NCBI GenBank assembly: GCA_041394845.1
Contig: JAWKHL010000006.1
Coordinates: 186,001 to 250,000, forward strand
DNA: 64,000 nucleotides
Direction of reading: 5' to 3'
DNA from: JAHCHG01 sp041394845
GTDB taxonomy: Bacteria; Acidobacteriota; Blastocatellia; Pyrinomonadales; Pyrinomonadaceae
Positions 32,622 to 40,742 of the stretch are shown here, one piece after another (the first letter of the stretch is position 1; each line of letters opens with the position of its first letter). Below the pieces are notes generated by a model, which was not told where the DNA came from, searched no databases, and saw only the letters and a list, made by a program, of their open reading frames with translations. Position numbers and translations under genes: made by a program.

Positions 32622-33623
32622 TCATTTCATCTTCTCGATGATGGCGTTGGCGAAATCGGCGGTCGAGGCCGTTCCGCCCAGATCCCGGGTTCGCACTTCG
32701 CCTTCGGTGAAAACGTCCATCAGGGCTTTTTCCATCCGGTCGGCCGCCTCCATTTCGCCGATGTGCCGGAGCATCAACAGAGCCGACATCATAATGGCGG
32801 TCGGATTGGCGATGCCCTGACCGGCGATGTCCGGGGCCGACCCGTGAACCGCTTCAAAGACCGCGCCCGCTTCGCCGATGTTGGCCCCCGGAGCCAATCC
32901 GAGTCCGCCGATCAAACCGGCACACAGATCCGAAACGATGTCGCCGTAGAGGTTTTCCAGCACCAAAACGTCGAACTGTTCGGGCCGCATCACCAACTGC
33001 ATACAGGCGTTGTCGATGATCTTGTCGTCGGATTCGATCTCCGGATATTCCTCGGCCACCTTGTAGAAACATTGCAGGAACAGCCCGTCGGAGAGCTTCA
33101 TGATATTGGCCTTGTGCATCGCCGTCACTTTTTTGCGGCCGTGACTGCGGGCGAAATCAAAGGCGTAACGGGCGATCCGGGTCGAGGCCTTTTCGGTGAT
33201 GATCTTGAGGCTTTCGACCACGCCCGGCACGACCACATGTTCGAGCCCGGCGTAAAGGCTCTCGGTGTTCTCGCGCATCACGACCAGATCGAGTTCCGGA
33301 TAACGGCATTCGACGTTCGGCAAAGCCTTGACCGGACGGACGTTGGCGTACAAATCGAGCGCTTTCCTGAGGCCGACGTTGACCGAGGTAAATCCCTTGC
33401 CGACCGGCGTCGTCAGCGGGCCTTTGAGCGCGACCTTGTTTTTGCGGATCGATTCGATCAATTGTTCGGGCAAAGTGGTGCCGAGTTTTTCCTGAGCGTG
33501 CGCTCCGGCGATCTGCGATTCCCATTCGATGTCGATCCCCGTCGCCTCGATGGTCCGGACGGTGGCGGCGATGATTTCCGGTCCGATCCCGTCTCCGGGA
33601 ATCAGTGTAATTGTATGTTTCAT
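32622..33623 (-). CDS. NAD-dependent isocitrate dehydrogenase (isocitrate/isopropylmalate family)
   Basis: A 333-residue beta-decarboxylating dehydrogenase. The IPGDGIGPE start, ENTESLYAGLEH and HKANIMK segments are family hallmarks. FTSVNVGLRKALDLYANVRP carries the Ser-x-Asn-x-x-x-Arg pattern that binds isocitrate, rather than the isopropylmalate-type loop. In the coenzyme site HGSAPDIAGQGIANP has Asp-Ile where NADP enzymes have Lys-Tyr, so NAD is the expected coenzyme. It converts isocitrate to 2-oxoglutarate in the TCA cycle. Homoisocitrate dehydrogenase is the main alternative. Confidence 0.88.
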   Translation of the reverse strand: MKHTITLIPGDGIGPEIIAATVRTIEATGIDIEWESQIAGAHAQEKLGTTLPEQLIESIRKNKVALKGPLTTPVGKGFTSVNVGLRKALDLYANVRPVKALPNVECRYPELDLVVMRENTESLYAGLEHVVVPGVVESLKIITEKASTRIARYAFDFARSHGRKKVTAMHKANIMKLSDGLFLQCFYKVAEEYPEIESDDKIIDNACMQLVMRPEQFDVLVLENLYGDIVSDLCAGLIGGLGLAPGANIGEAGAVFEAVHGSAPDIAGQGIANPTAIMMSALLMLRHIGEMEAADRMEKALMDVFTEGEVRTRDLGGTASTADFANAIIEKMK

Positions 33624-33627
33624 ATTT

Positions 33628-33737
33628 GTTGATCGTTAATTGTTAATCGTTAATTGTTAATCGTAATGACTTACGTGAATTCGGGAGGAAACTGACCCCG
33701 CCATCAACCATTAACAATTAACCATTAATCATTCAAT
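33628..33737. repeat. Inverted heptamer arrays between isocitrate dehydrogenase and thiO
   Basis: The left arm has GTTGATC, GTTAATT, GTTAATC, GTTAATT, GTTAATC and GTAATGA. The right arm (33703-33737) has ATCAACC, ATTAACA, ATTAACC, ATTAATC and ATTCAAT. Six and five exact 7-base units in opposite orientation make this the clearest example in the window. Confidence 0.93.
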
Positions 33738-33810
33738 TGTTTTATAATGCGAAATTGTAACAAATTTAGAGCGAACAGCGAAAAGCACCCAACGGGTAAA
33801 AGTTATTTTA

Positions 33811-34959
33811 ATGAATTCAGAAGTTTTAATCATCGGCGGCGGAGTGATCGGTTTATCGATCGCCCGCGAACTGCACCGGAAAGGAACCGGGAGGATCGCC
33901 GTTCTCGATCAGGGAATGATCGGCCGGGAATCGTCTTTTGCCGCCGCCGGAATGCTCGCCCCGCAGGCCGAAACCGACCGGCCCGATGATTTTTTTCATC
34001 TGTGCGACGAATCGAACCGGCTTTATCCGCAGTTTGCCGAAGAACTGCTCGAAGAAACGGGGATCGACATCGAACTCGACCGGAGCGGAACTTTCTATCT
34101 GGCTTTTGACGAAACGGACGTCGAAGACATTCGCCGCCGTTTCGGCTGGCAAAGCGCGGCCGGTCTTCGGGTCGAGCATCTGACGGCCCCAGATCTGCGG
34201 AGGGCCGAGCCTTTTATCTCCCCGGACGTCCGCGAAGGATTGTTCTTTCCCGACGACCGGCAGGTGGAAAACCGCCTCCTGCTTTCGGCCCTGCGGAGAT
34301 ACGCCGAGACTTTCGGGATCGAACTCAGAGAAAACATCCGGGTCGAAAAACTGTTGATCGACCGGGGCCGGATCGCGGGCGTAAAAACCGACAAAGGAGA
34401 GCTACGCGCCGATCGGGTCATTCTTGCAACCGGAGCCTGGACCTCGCTCATCGAGACCGACGAAAATTTTTTGGCCCGCCTTGAGATCAAGCCGATCCGC
34501 GGTCAGATGATCAGTTTTCACACCGCCAAGCGGCTTTTTACCAGAGTCATCTACAGCCCGCGCGGCTATCTGGTGCCGCGCCGTTCGGGACGGATCCTGG
34601 CCGGCGCGACGGCCGAAGACGCCGGTTTCGACAAGCGCGTTACGGAAAGCGGGATCGATTTCGTCCGCGGCCACGCTCTGGAGATCTCCCCCGGCCTGGT
34701 CAATCTGCCGACCGATGAAACCTGGGCCGGTTTGCGCCCGCTGGCCCCTCTCGACGCTCTGCCGGTTTTGGGCGAAATGGAGGAGGCGAAAGGCCTTTTT
34801 ATCGCCACGGCTCATTATCGGAACGGGATCCTGCTAGCGCCCCTGACGGCAAAAATCATGGCCGATAAAATTGCAGAAAATTTAAATTCAAAGTATCTTG
34901 AAGTATTTGGCGCCCGCCGATTTAAAGGTTCGGGAAGATCGGCCGCCGGGGGCGAATGA
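33811..34959 (+). CDS. thiO: Glycine oxidase ThiO
   Basis: A 382-residue FAD-dependent D-amino-acid-oxidase-type enzyme. The dinucleotide loop is VLIIGGGVIGLSIARELHRK, followed by SFAAAGMLAPQAE, a ThiO hallmark. LIKPIRGQMI-like EIKPIRGQMISF, the substrate-loop region YSPRGYLVPRRSGRILAGAT and the end WAGLRPLAPLDALPVLGE also fit. It oxidises glycine to the imine used to build the thiazole of thiamine. No thiamine riboswitch was seen upstream and no other thi gene is adjacent. A TATAAT sits at 33743-33748 without a convincing -35 box. Confidence 0.87.
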   Translation: MNSEVLIIGGGVIGLSIARELHRKGTGRIAVLDQGMIGRESSFAAAGMLAPQAETDRPDDFFHLCDESNRLYPQFAEELLEETGIDIELDRSGTFYLAFDETDVEDIRRRFGWQSAAGLRVEHLTAPDLRRAEPFISPDVREGLFFPDDRQVENRLLLSALRRYAETFGIELRENIRVEKLLIDRGRIAGVKTDKGELRADRVILATGAWTSLIETDENFLARLEIKPIRGQMISFHTAKRLFTRVIYSPRGYLVPRRSGRILAGATAEDAGFDKRVTESGIDFVRGHALEISPGLVNLPTDETWAGLRPLAPLDALPVLGEMEEAKGLFIATAHYRNGILLAPLTAKIMADKIAENLNSKYLEVFGARRFKGSGRSAAGGE

Positions 34960-34996
34960 GTTTTTTTTACTCCGAACGGTTTTTATACGTCCTTTT

Positions 34997-36427
34997 ATGC
35001 GAAAGTTTTATTTTTTAGCAATCATCCTGACATCCCTGACCCTCAATATTGCGGCTCAATCGGGACGGGTCGGACCCACTCAGCAGGTTCCGGTCAGCGC
35101 CGAGGTGAGTCTTTTGAACGAGCGGACCGCTTGGGAGCTTTTCTCCGAAGTCGATGCTTACGACAAAAAGAAGTTCGCCGAATTCGAGGCGAAAAAGATC
35201 CCCTTCAACAACGAACTCTATCAAAAGACCCTGCTCGAAAAAAGGCAGATGGCGGCCAAATACGCGGCCATTCTTTCAGAGCGCGAAGGTCAAACCGGAA
35301 CCGACCTTTATTATCTGGGAATGCTCCATTGGATAGCGATCAACGCGGAAAGCGCCGAACGGGCGTTTGAAAAGTTTCTGGCCGAACCGGAACCGGACGC
35401 CGAAAAAGCCCAGACCGCCCGCTCGAATCTGGTCATCATCGCGGCTCAGAAAAAAAATTTTGACAAAGCCGAAAAATTTCTCGGTCAATATCTTCAGGGC
35501 GAACCGGTCAGGACAAAGGAACGAGCCAGAATGGAAGACGAACTGGCCAGAAACTACCGGGCGGCGAAAATGCCCGAGTCGGCCGCCCAGCACGCCCGCG
35601 AGGCTTATCTGGGGATAAAAACGGTTTTTCCCGAAATAAAATCGCGGATCGACGCCATCAACAACCTGCTCAACGCCGGAATGCTGGTTTTTGAAATCTA
35701 CAGCGAAATGGACCGGCCCAAACAAGCCGAAGCGGCGCTCGAAGACCTTCGCCGCGAGGCCGCCGAATATCAATCGACCAGCCTCTATTACTACGCCCTC
35801 AATGAACACATCAAATACCTGATCGAAATCGGCCGCAAACCGGAGGCGCTGGAAATGTACTCCAAATTCCTGTCTCAATCCGTCCGTGAGTTTAAAACCA
35901 AACCGTTGCAGGAAGATATTTTAAGACGTTTGAAAAAACGCGAAAAACATTATAAATTGCTTGGTGAAACTGCACCTGAACTCGTCAATATCGGAAATTT
36001 TGTGGAGGGTCAGCCCGGAATCATCTCTACGATGCGCGGCAAAGTGATCCTGCTGGATTTCTGGGCGACTTGGTGCGGGCCGTGCATCGACGCTTTTCCG
36101 GCGCTCATCGAATGGCACGAAACATTTGAAAAAGACGGTCTGGAGATTCTCGGGATCACGCGTTATTACGGGCGCATCGGTTCGGTTCCGGCCGATCAGG
36201 CGAGCGAAATGCAGTCTCTTCAGGAATTCAAAAAGGAATATCGCCTGCCCTATGATTTTGTCGTTGCCGACAATGACGCCAATCAAAGAACTTACGGAGC
36301 ATTGTCCTTACCGACAACGGTTTTGATCGACCGCAAGGGCATTGTCCGATACGTCGAAACCGGCACCAGTCAGAGCCGGGAAAATGAAATTCGGCAAGAA
36401 ATTATTAAGCTTTTAGCAGAAAAATAG
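34997..36427 (+). CDS. Exported TPR-like protein with C-terminal TlpA/thioredoxin domain
   Basis: A 476-residue protein with a signal peptide (MRKFYFLAIILTSLTLNIAAQ). About 300 residues of helical, TPR-like repeats (YYLGMLHWIAINAESAERAF, AAQKKNFDKAEKFLGQYLQG) precede a thioredoxin fold. That fold starts MRGKVILLDFWATWCGPC, with the redox-active CxxC, and ends with the cis-Pro region LSLPTTVLIDRKG. It most likely reduces or exchanges disulfides in the periplasm, with the repeats choosing partners. Begins 37 bases after thiO. Confidence 0.88.
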   Translation: MRKFYFLAIILTSLTLNIAAQSGRVGPTQQVPVSAEVSLLNERTAWELFSEVDAYDKKKFAEFEAKKIPFNNELYQKTLLEKRQMAAKYAAILSEREGQTGTDLYYLGMLHWIAINAESAERAFEKFLAEPEPDAEKAQTARSNLVIIAAQKKNFDKAEKFLGQYLQGEPVRTKERARMEDELARNYRAAKMPESAAQHAREAYLGIKTVFPEIKSRIDAINNLLNAGMLVFEIYSEMDRPKQAEAALEDLRREAAEYQSTSLYYYALNEHIKYLIEIGRKPEALEMYSKFLSQSVREFKTKPLQEDILRRLKKREKHYKLLGETAPELVNIGNFVEGQPGIISTMRGKVILLDFWATWCGPCIDAFPALIEWHETFEKDGLEILGITRYYGRIGSVPADQASEMQSLQEFKKEYRLPYDFVVADNDANQRTYGALSLPTTVLIDRKGIVRYVETGTSQSRENEIRQEIIKLLAEK

Positions 36428-36567
36428 GTTGCAGAGTTCAGGGGGGTTATAAGAGTTTGGAAAGCGTTGGAGAGTCCGGAGCGCGTAAGAGAGTTCGGAT
36501 AATCCCAAGCTCGCCGAACCCGCCGAACCGGCTGAACTTCTTTTGAATCCTTCTGAACTCATTTGAA

Positions 36568-37215
36568 ATGGTGCAAAAGGTTGAGAAACTAAATAATAAA
36601 ACGCAAACTTTTTATGACCGGATCGCCGACGTTCATAATCTGGCGATGAAGGTCAACGGCTATCGCGATTCGCTGGCCAAATATTTGCGTTCGCTCGATC
36701 TCGGCATCAAGCCCGATTCCCTCGTCCTTGATGCCGGAAGCGGCACCGGATTGGTCACCAAGGGTTTTTATAAAGCCGGCTTTGCCCCCAAACAAACCTT
36801 CGCTCTCGATCTTTCGTTCAACTCACTTAAAGTATCCCGCGAACAATTTTTAAAAGACCGCGTGACCAAAGGGGCGAATATCACGGCCATTCAGGGCAAT
36901 GTGCTCAGTCTGCCGTTTCCCGACGAGACTTTCGATCTGGTCCTGACCTGCGGGGTTCTGGAGTATGTTCCGCTCGAAGAGGGCCTCCGCGAACTGTCGC
37001 GGGTGATGAAAAAAGGCGGCCGGTTGATACTGATTCCGGTCAAGCCTTCGTTTGTCGGTTCGGTCCTGAAGATTCTGTACAATTTCAAACTCCATCCCAT
37101 CAAAGAGGTTCGCAAAACCGCCCAGAAATTCTTCGATATCGAAGGCGATTATAAATTTCCGATCACCGAACCGATCAGTTGGTCGAAGATGATATTTTTA
37201 CTTCAGAAGAAATAA
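36568..37215 (+). CDS. Class I SAM-dependent methyltransferase
   Basis: A 215-residue methyltransferase. SAM-binding motif I is LVLDAGSGTGLVTKGF, the acidic end of strand 2 is ALDLSFNSL, and motif post-II is ITAIQGNVLSLPFPDETFDL with the following VLTCGVLEYVPLEEGL. The C-terminal part (RLILIPVKPSFVGSVLKILY) suggests a membrane-facing patch, as in quinone or lipid methyltransferases. Substrate unknown. The 140-base gap before it contains diverged short repeats built on GAGTTCGG and CCGAACC in opposite sense. Confidence 0.88.
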   Translation: MVQKVEKLNNKTQTFYDRIADVHNLAMKVNGYRDSLAKYLRSLDLGIKPDSLVLDAGSGTGLVTKGFYKAGFAPKQTFALDLSFNSLKVSREQFLKDRVTKGANITAIQGNVLSLPFPDETFDLVLTCGVLEYVPLEEGLRELSRVMKKGGRLILIPVKPSFVGSVLKILYNFKLHPIKEVRKTAQKFFDIEGDYKFPITEPISWSKMIFLLQKK

Positions 37216-37348
37216 GGTTTAAAAGTGAAAAAGTTTAAAGGTTTAAAAGTGAAGATGTCTGTGGCCTGAACCTCAAAAAGACGGTCAGGCCACGAAGCAT
37301 CACATTTAAACTTTTTCACCATTTAAACTTTTTCACTATTTAAACTTT
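37216..37348. repeat. Inverted AT-rich arrays with a 9-base central stem
   Basis: The left arm starts at the methyltransferase stop (37216-37253, GTTTAAAAGTGAAAAAG and a second copy). The right arm (37301-37348) has TTTAAACTTTTTCACC copies in reverse sense. Between them GTGGCCTGA (37261-37269) and TCAGGCCAC (37284-37292) form a perfect stem. The array matches those around hisS. Confidence 0.85.
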
Positions 37349-37353
37349 AGAGA

Positions 37354-38166
37354 ATGCCCAAAGACGTCAACAAACCCCTGATCATCGCGCACCGCGGCGC
37401 ATCGGCGCTGGCTCCCGAAAACACTCTGGCCGCCTTTCAGAAAGCGATCGACGACGGAGCCGAGGGGATCGAATTCGACGTCCGGCTGGCCGGCGACGGC
37501 GTTCCGGTCGTCTTTCACGATCCGACCCTCGGCCGGTTGGGGAATATGGCCGGCAAGGTTTCCTCTTATTCTTCGGCCGACCTTCAGCGGATAGATGTCG
37601 GTTCGTGGTTCAATCTGGAGAACCCGGAAAAGGCCGACAGCCGTTTTTCCAGAGAAACGATCCCGACGCTGGAAAAACTGTTCGATTTCCTCAAAGGCTA
37701 CCGCGGATTGATCTACGTCGAGATGAAATGCCGGAGCGAGGAAATACCGACGCTCGTCCGGGCGGTCGGCGAACTGATCGGGAAAACGGATCTGCTCCCG
37801 CAGGTGATCGTCAAAAGCTTTAAGCTGGAGGCGGTCGCGCTGACCAAAGAGAGTTTTCCCGAGGTCTACACGGCGTCGCTTTTCGCTCCGAAGATCCTCA
37901 ACGTCCTTCATAAAAGAAAACATCTTTTGAACAAGGCCGAAGAGTGCCGCGCCGATGAGATCTCTTTGCATTATTCTCTGGCGACGAGAAAACTGGTCCG
38001 CCGGGCCCGCCAGCGGGGCCTGCCGACGACCATCTGGACGGCCGACAACCCGCGCTGGGTGAAACGCGCTTTTAATCTCGACATCAACGCCATTATTACC
38101 AACAACCCGGCCCGACTGCTGGCCGAAAGAAGAGATTTTTCGTCGAACGGTTCGTCGCTGATCTGA
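37354..38166 (+). CDS. Glycerophosphodiester phosphodiesterase (GDPD family)
   Basis: A 270-residue TIM-barrel enzyme without a signal peptide, so of the cytoplasmic UgpQ type. Catalytic motifs: IAHRGASALAPENTLAAF (catalytic His-Arg and the Glu-Asn pair), GIEFDVRLAGDGVPVVFHD (metal Glu and Asp, second His), YVEMK. It hydrolyses glycerophosphodiesters to glycerol 3-phosphate and an alcohol. The C-terminal TIWTADNPRWVKRAFNLDIN is the usual barrel closure. Confidence 0.93.
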   Translation: MPKDVNKPLIIAHRGASALAPENTLAAFQKAIDDGAEGIEFDVRLAGDGVPVVFHDPTLGRLGNMAGKVSSYSSADLQRIDVGSWFNLENPEKADSRFSRETIPTLEKLFDFLKGYRGLIYVEMKCRSEEIPTLVRAVGELIGKTDLLPQVIVKSFKLEAVALTKESFPEVYTASLFAPKILNVLHKRKHLLNKAEECRADEISLHYSLATRKLVRRARQRGLPTTIWTADNPRWVKRAFNLDINAIITNNPARLLAERRDFSSNGSSLI

Positions 38167-38342
38167 GCCCTTCGGTGGCGGGATTGCGGTGATTCGCCGG
38201 GCTCAGTTTTCCAACTCGACAAAAGCTGCAGGCGGTCAAAATTTACCCGGGCGGACCGCTTGCCACCGAACCGCTTTAATGCTTAAACTTTGTTTGAAAA
38301 ACATTCTGCCATTTTTACATTTCTTAATCTTCTGGAGAACAA

Positions 38343-39710
38343 ATGAAATTTTACAACGATATTTTGGGACTCATCGGCAACACGCCGTTGGTCAAGATCA
38401 ACAATTTGACGCGCCAGCAAGGGATCAAAGCGCGGGTTTTCGCCAAGATGGAAAGCCTCAATCCCGGTTATTCGGTCAAGGACCGGATCGGCATTTCGAT
38501 GATCGAATACGCCGAGCGCGAGGGAACGCTCAAACCGGGCGGGACGATCATCGAAGCGACCTCGGGCAACACCGGCATCGGGCTGGCCCTGGCGGCGGCC
38601 GTCAAAGGTTATAAATGTATCTTCGTTCTGACCGAGAAAGTTTCGACCGAAAAACTCCGTTACCTGAAAGGCCTCGGCGCGGACATCATCGTTTGTCCGG
38701 CGGCCGCCAAACACGGGACTCCCGATCATTACGTCGAAACCGCCCGGCGGATCGCCTCGGAAACGCCCAATTCTTTCTACCCCGATCAGTACACTCACCC
38801 GGCCAACCCCTCGGCTCATTATCAGGGAACCGGTCCGGAGGTATGGAAGGACACCGACGGCCAGCTGACCCATTTCGTTTCGGGCATCGGAACCGGCGGG
38901 ACGATTAGCGGAACCGGGCGCTATCTGAAAGAAAAGAACCCGGCCATTCAGATCGTCGGCGCCGATCCGTTTGGTTCGATCTTCAAAGCCTACAAGGAAA
39001 CCGGACAGGTGCCGGAGGCGACGCCGTATCTGGTCGAAGGCGTCGGTCAAAACCTGCCGGTCGGCAACGCCGACATGAAAACGATCGACGAGATCATCAA
39101 CATCACCGACCGCGAATCTTTCGAAACGGCCCGCCAATTGGCCCGCGTCGAGGGCATCTTTGCCGGGGGTTCGACCGGAACCAACGTCGCCGCCGCACTG
39201 CGCGTCGCAAAAAATCTGGATGAAAACGGTCTGGTAGTAGTTATTATTTGCGACACGGGGGAACATTATCTTTCCAAGTTCTATTCCGACGAATGGATGA
39301 AAGAGAAACTCCTGCTCGAACCGCAGAGGATCACGGCCGGTTTGATCTCTGAAACAAAAGATCCGGGTTCGCCCAAAACGGTCATCTCCGCTTCGCCCGA
39401 CGATCTGCTGAGCGACGCGCTGGCCAGGATGAACGAAAACGGCGTCACGCAGATCCCGGTTCTCGAAGAACATAAATCGGTCGGCTCTTTGAGAGAAAGT
39501 CATGTTTTGGCAAAACTGCTGGAAAACCGCGATCTCCTTAATGAAAGTGTCCGCCAAGTGATGGACGAGAGTTTTCCGGTTCTGGATATGGACGCCAGTT
39601 TTGACGAGGTCAAATCCCGTCTGCACGATTCTCCGGCAGTTTTAATTGAAGACTTCAAACGAATTACCGGCATTATCACGAGAGCCGATGTTCTCGACCT
39701 GCCGAGGTAG
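38343..39710 (+). CDS. Cystathionine beta-synthase
   Basis: A 455-residue PLP enzyme. The catalytic fold starts LGLIGNTPLVKINNL. PLP-Lys lies in NPGYSVKDRIG, the substrate loop is EATSGNTGIGLALA, and the phosphate loop is GIGTGGTISGTG. Two CBS domains follow (about 335-455), ending ITGIITRADVLDLPR. That is the cystathionine beta-synthase layout, and the DxFxSI-type segment GADPFGSIFKAY also favours it over plain cysteine synthase. It condenses serine and homocysteine. CTGGAG precedes the ATG. Confidence 0.92.
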   Translation: MKFYNDILGLIGNTPLVKINNLTRQQGIKARVFAKMESLNPGYSVKDRIGISMIEYAEREGTLKPGGTIIEATSGNTGIGLALAAAVKGYKCIFVLTEKVSTEKLRYLKGLGADIIVCPAAAKHGTPDHYVETARRIASETPNSFYPDQYTHPANPSAHYQGTGPEVWKDTDGQLTHFVSGIGTGGTISGTGRYLKEKNPAIQIVGADPFGSIFKAYKETGQVPEATPYLVEGVGQNLPVGNADMKTIDEIINITDRESFETARQLARVEGIFAGGSTGTNVAAALRVAKNLDENGLVVVIICDTGEHYLSKFYSDEWMKEKLLLEPQRITAGLISETKDPGSPKTVISASPDDLLSDALARMNENGVTQIPVLEEHKSVGSLRESHVLAKLLENRDLLNESVRQVMDESFPVLDMDASFDEVKSRLHDSPAVLIEDFKRITGIITRADVLDLPR

Positions 39711-39775
39711 TTCCGAGGAAGCCAGAAACCGCTTTAAATAGTTGACAAAGCGTTTAGAATATAAAAATAGTAGCG

Positions 39776-40555
39776 ATGACAGATGGACAAAATAATCCGA
39801 ATAAATTGTCCGATGAAGATTGGGCGATGTCTGAACCTGAAGTCCCGGTAAAAAGAGAGATTCAGGCGAATCAGGCCGATGAAAAAGTGGCGAGCCTCTA
39901 CGACCCGCTCGAGACAGGAGATCTGGAGGGTTGGGATATTTCCCCGGAGGATTCCGCTCCGCCCGCCGGTCCTCCGGAGCCGACGCCCGAGCCGCCCGAG
40001 CCGCCCGATCTGACTCAAGCGCCGACCGACTTTCAGGTTCCGCAACATTCTTTCGAAATTCTAAAACCGGCGGCGGCGCCGAAATCTTCGGGCGACGATT
40101 GGGGAATGGCTGGGACCGCGCCTCCGATCCAGGACGGCTGGAAGATGCCCGAACCGGTTTTTCGCGTTTCCGAAGGGCGTTCGTTCAAAACCGCTAAAAA
40201 AATTCCGGAACAATCCGTCGCCCCCGATTTTCAGGAGCAGCCATCTGTCGGGAACCTGCCCGGAATCTACGCCCCCCCCGATACCGAAGACATTGTCGAA
40301 CCGATCACCGAAGACTTCTCGGCCTCCGCGCCCGATACGGAAGAGTACGAGGTGTTTGATTTCAACGCCGCCACCGCTCCGCCTCAGGCCGCCCCGCCGG
40401 AACAAATGGAGGAAAAGGCCGCCGCTCCCGCCAAAGGCAAAGGCGGCGCCCGGAAATTGATACTCATTCTTCTGGGAATAATCACGATCGGCGTCATCGC
40501 CGGCCTGATCATTGTCGCCGTTTTCGGTATGTATTTTTATTCGTCTTCCCGATAA
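39776..40555 (+). CDS. Pro/acid-rich tail-anchored protein at the head of the T6SS locus, unrecognised
   Basis: A 259-residue protein I cannot assign. Nearly all of it is low-complexity and acidic, rich in Pro, Glu and Asp (PPEPTPEPPEPPD). Short tryptophan-containing pieces recur: SDEDWAMSEPEV, GDDWGMAGTAPP, DGWKMPEPVF. These look like linear binding motifs repeated in a flexible chain. A basic patch (KGKGGARK) is followed by one hydrophobic helix near the end (LILILLGIITIGVIAGLIIV), so it is probably a tail-anchored inner-membrane protein with a cytoplasmic body. It is the first gene before the three FHA paralogues and may bind them. The Trp-motif idea is inference. Confidence 0.78.
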   Translation: MTDGQNNPNKLSDEDWAMSEPEVPVKREIQANQADEKVASLYDPLETGDLEGWDISPEDSAPPAGPPEPTPEPPEPPDLTQAPTDFQVPQHSFEILKPAAAPKSSGDDWGMAGTAPPIQDGWKMPEPVFRVSEGRSFKTAKKIPEQSVAPDFQEQPSVGNLPGIYAPPDTEDIVEPITEDFSASAPDTEEYEVFDFNAATAPPQAAPPEQMEEKAAAPAKGKGGARKLILILLGIITIGVIAGLIIVAVFGMYFYSSSR

Positions 40556-40742
40556 ATCCTCTGAATCGGAGAGTTTGGCCCAAAAAGCAAGGAGTCGGCC
40601 AAAAGATTATTGCCACCCCGGGAGCGAAGGAAATTTTGAGTTTTTTGAATTAAAATTAATCGTGTAAAATCTGAGGAAAAGGGTGCGAAAAAAGACCTGA
40701 GTGGCTGAAACTTTCGGAGTTCCCTTTTCTTTTTTTCTGGAA

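Noticed and set aside
33628..33737. Repeat arrays as a CRISPR locus.
   Set aside because: Units are 7 bases with no spacers between them and in inverted arms; no cas genes are present.
33740..33810. Thiamine pyrophosphate riboswitch before thiO.
   Set aside because: The leader is only about 70 bases and lacks the conserved CUGAGA and ACCUGA-type blocks.
39742..39770. TTGACA at 39742-39747 as a promoter for the T6SS locus.
   Set aside because: The only -10-like box at a workable spacing (AATAGT, 18 bases) would put the transcription start after the ATG at 39776, so it would need a leaderless or shortened gene.
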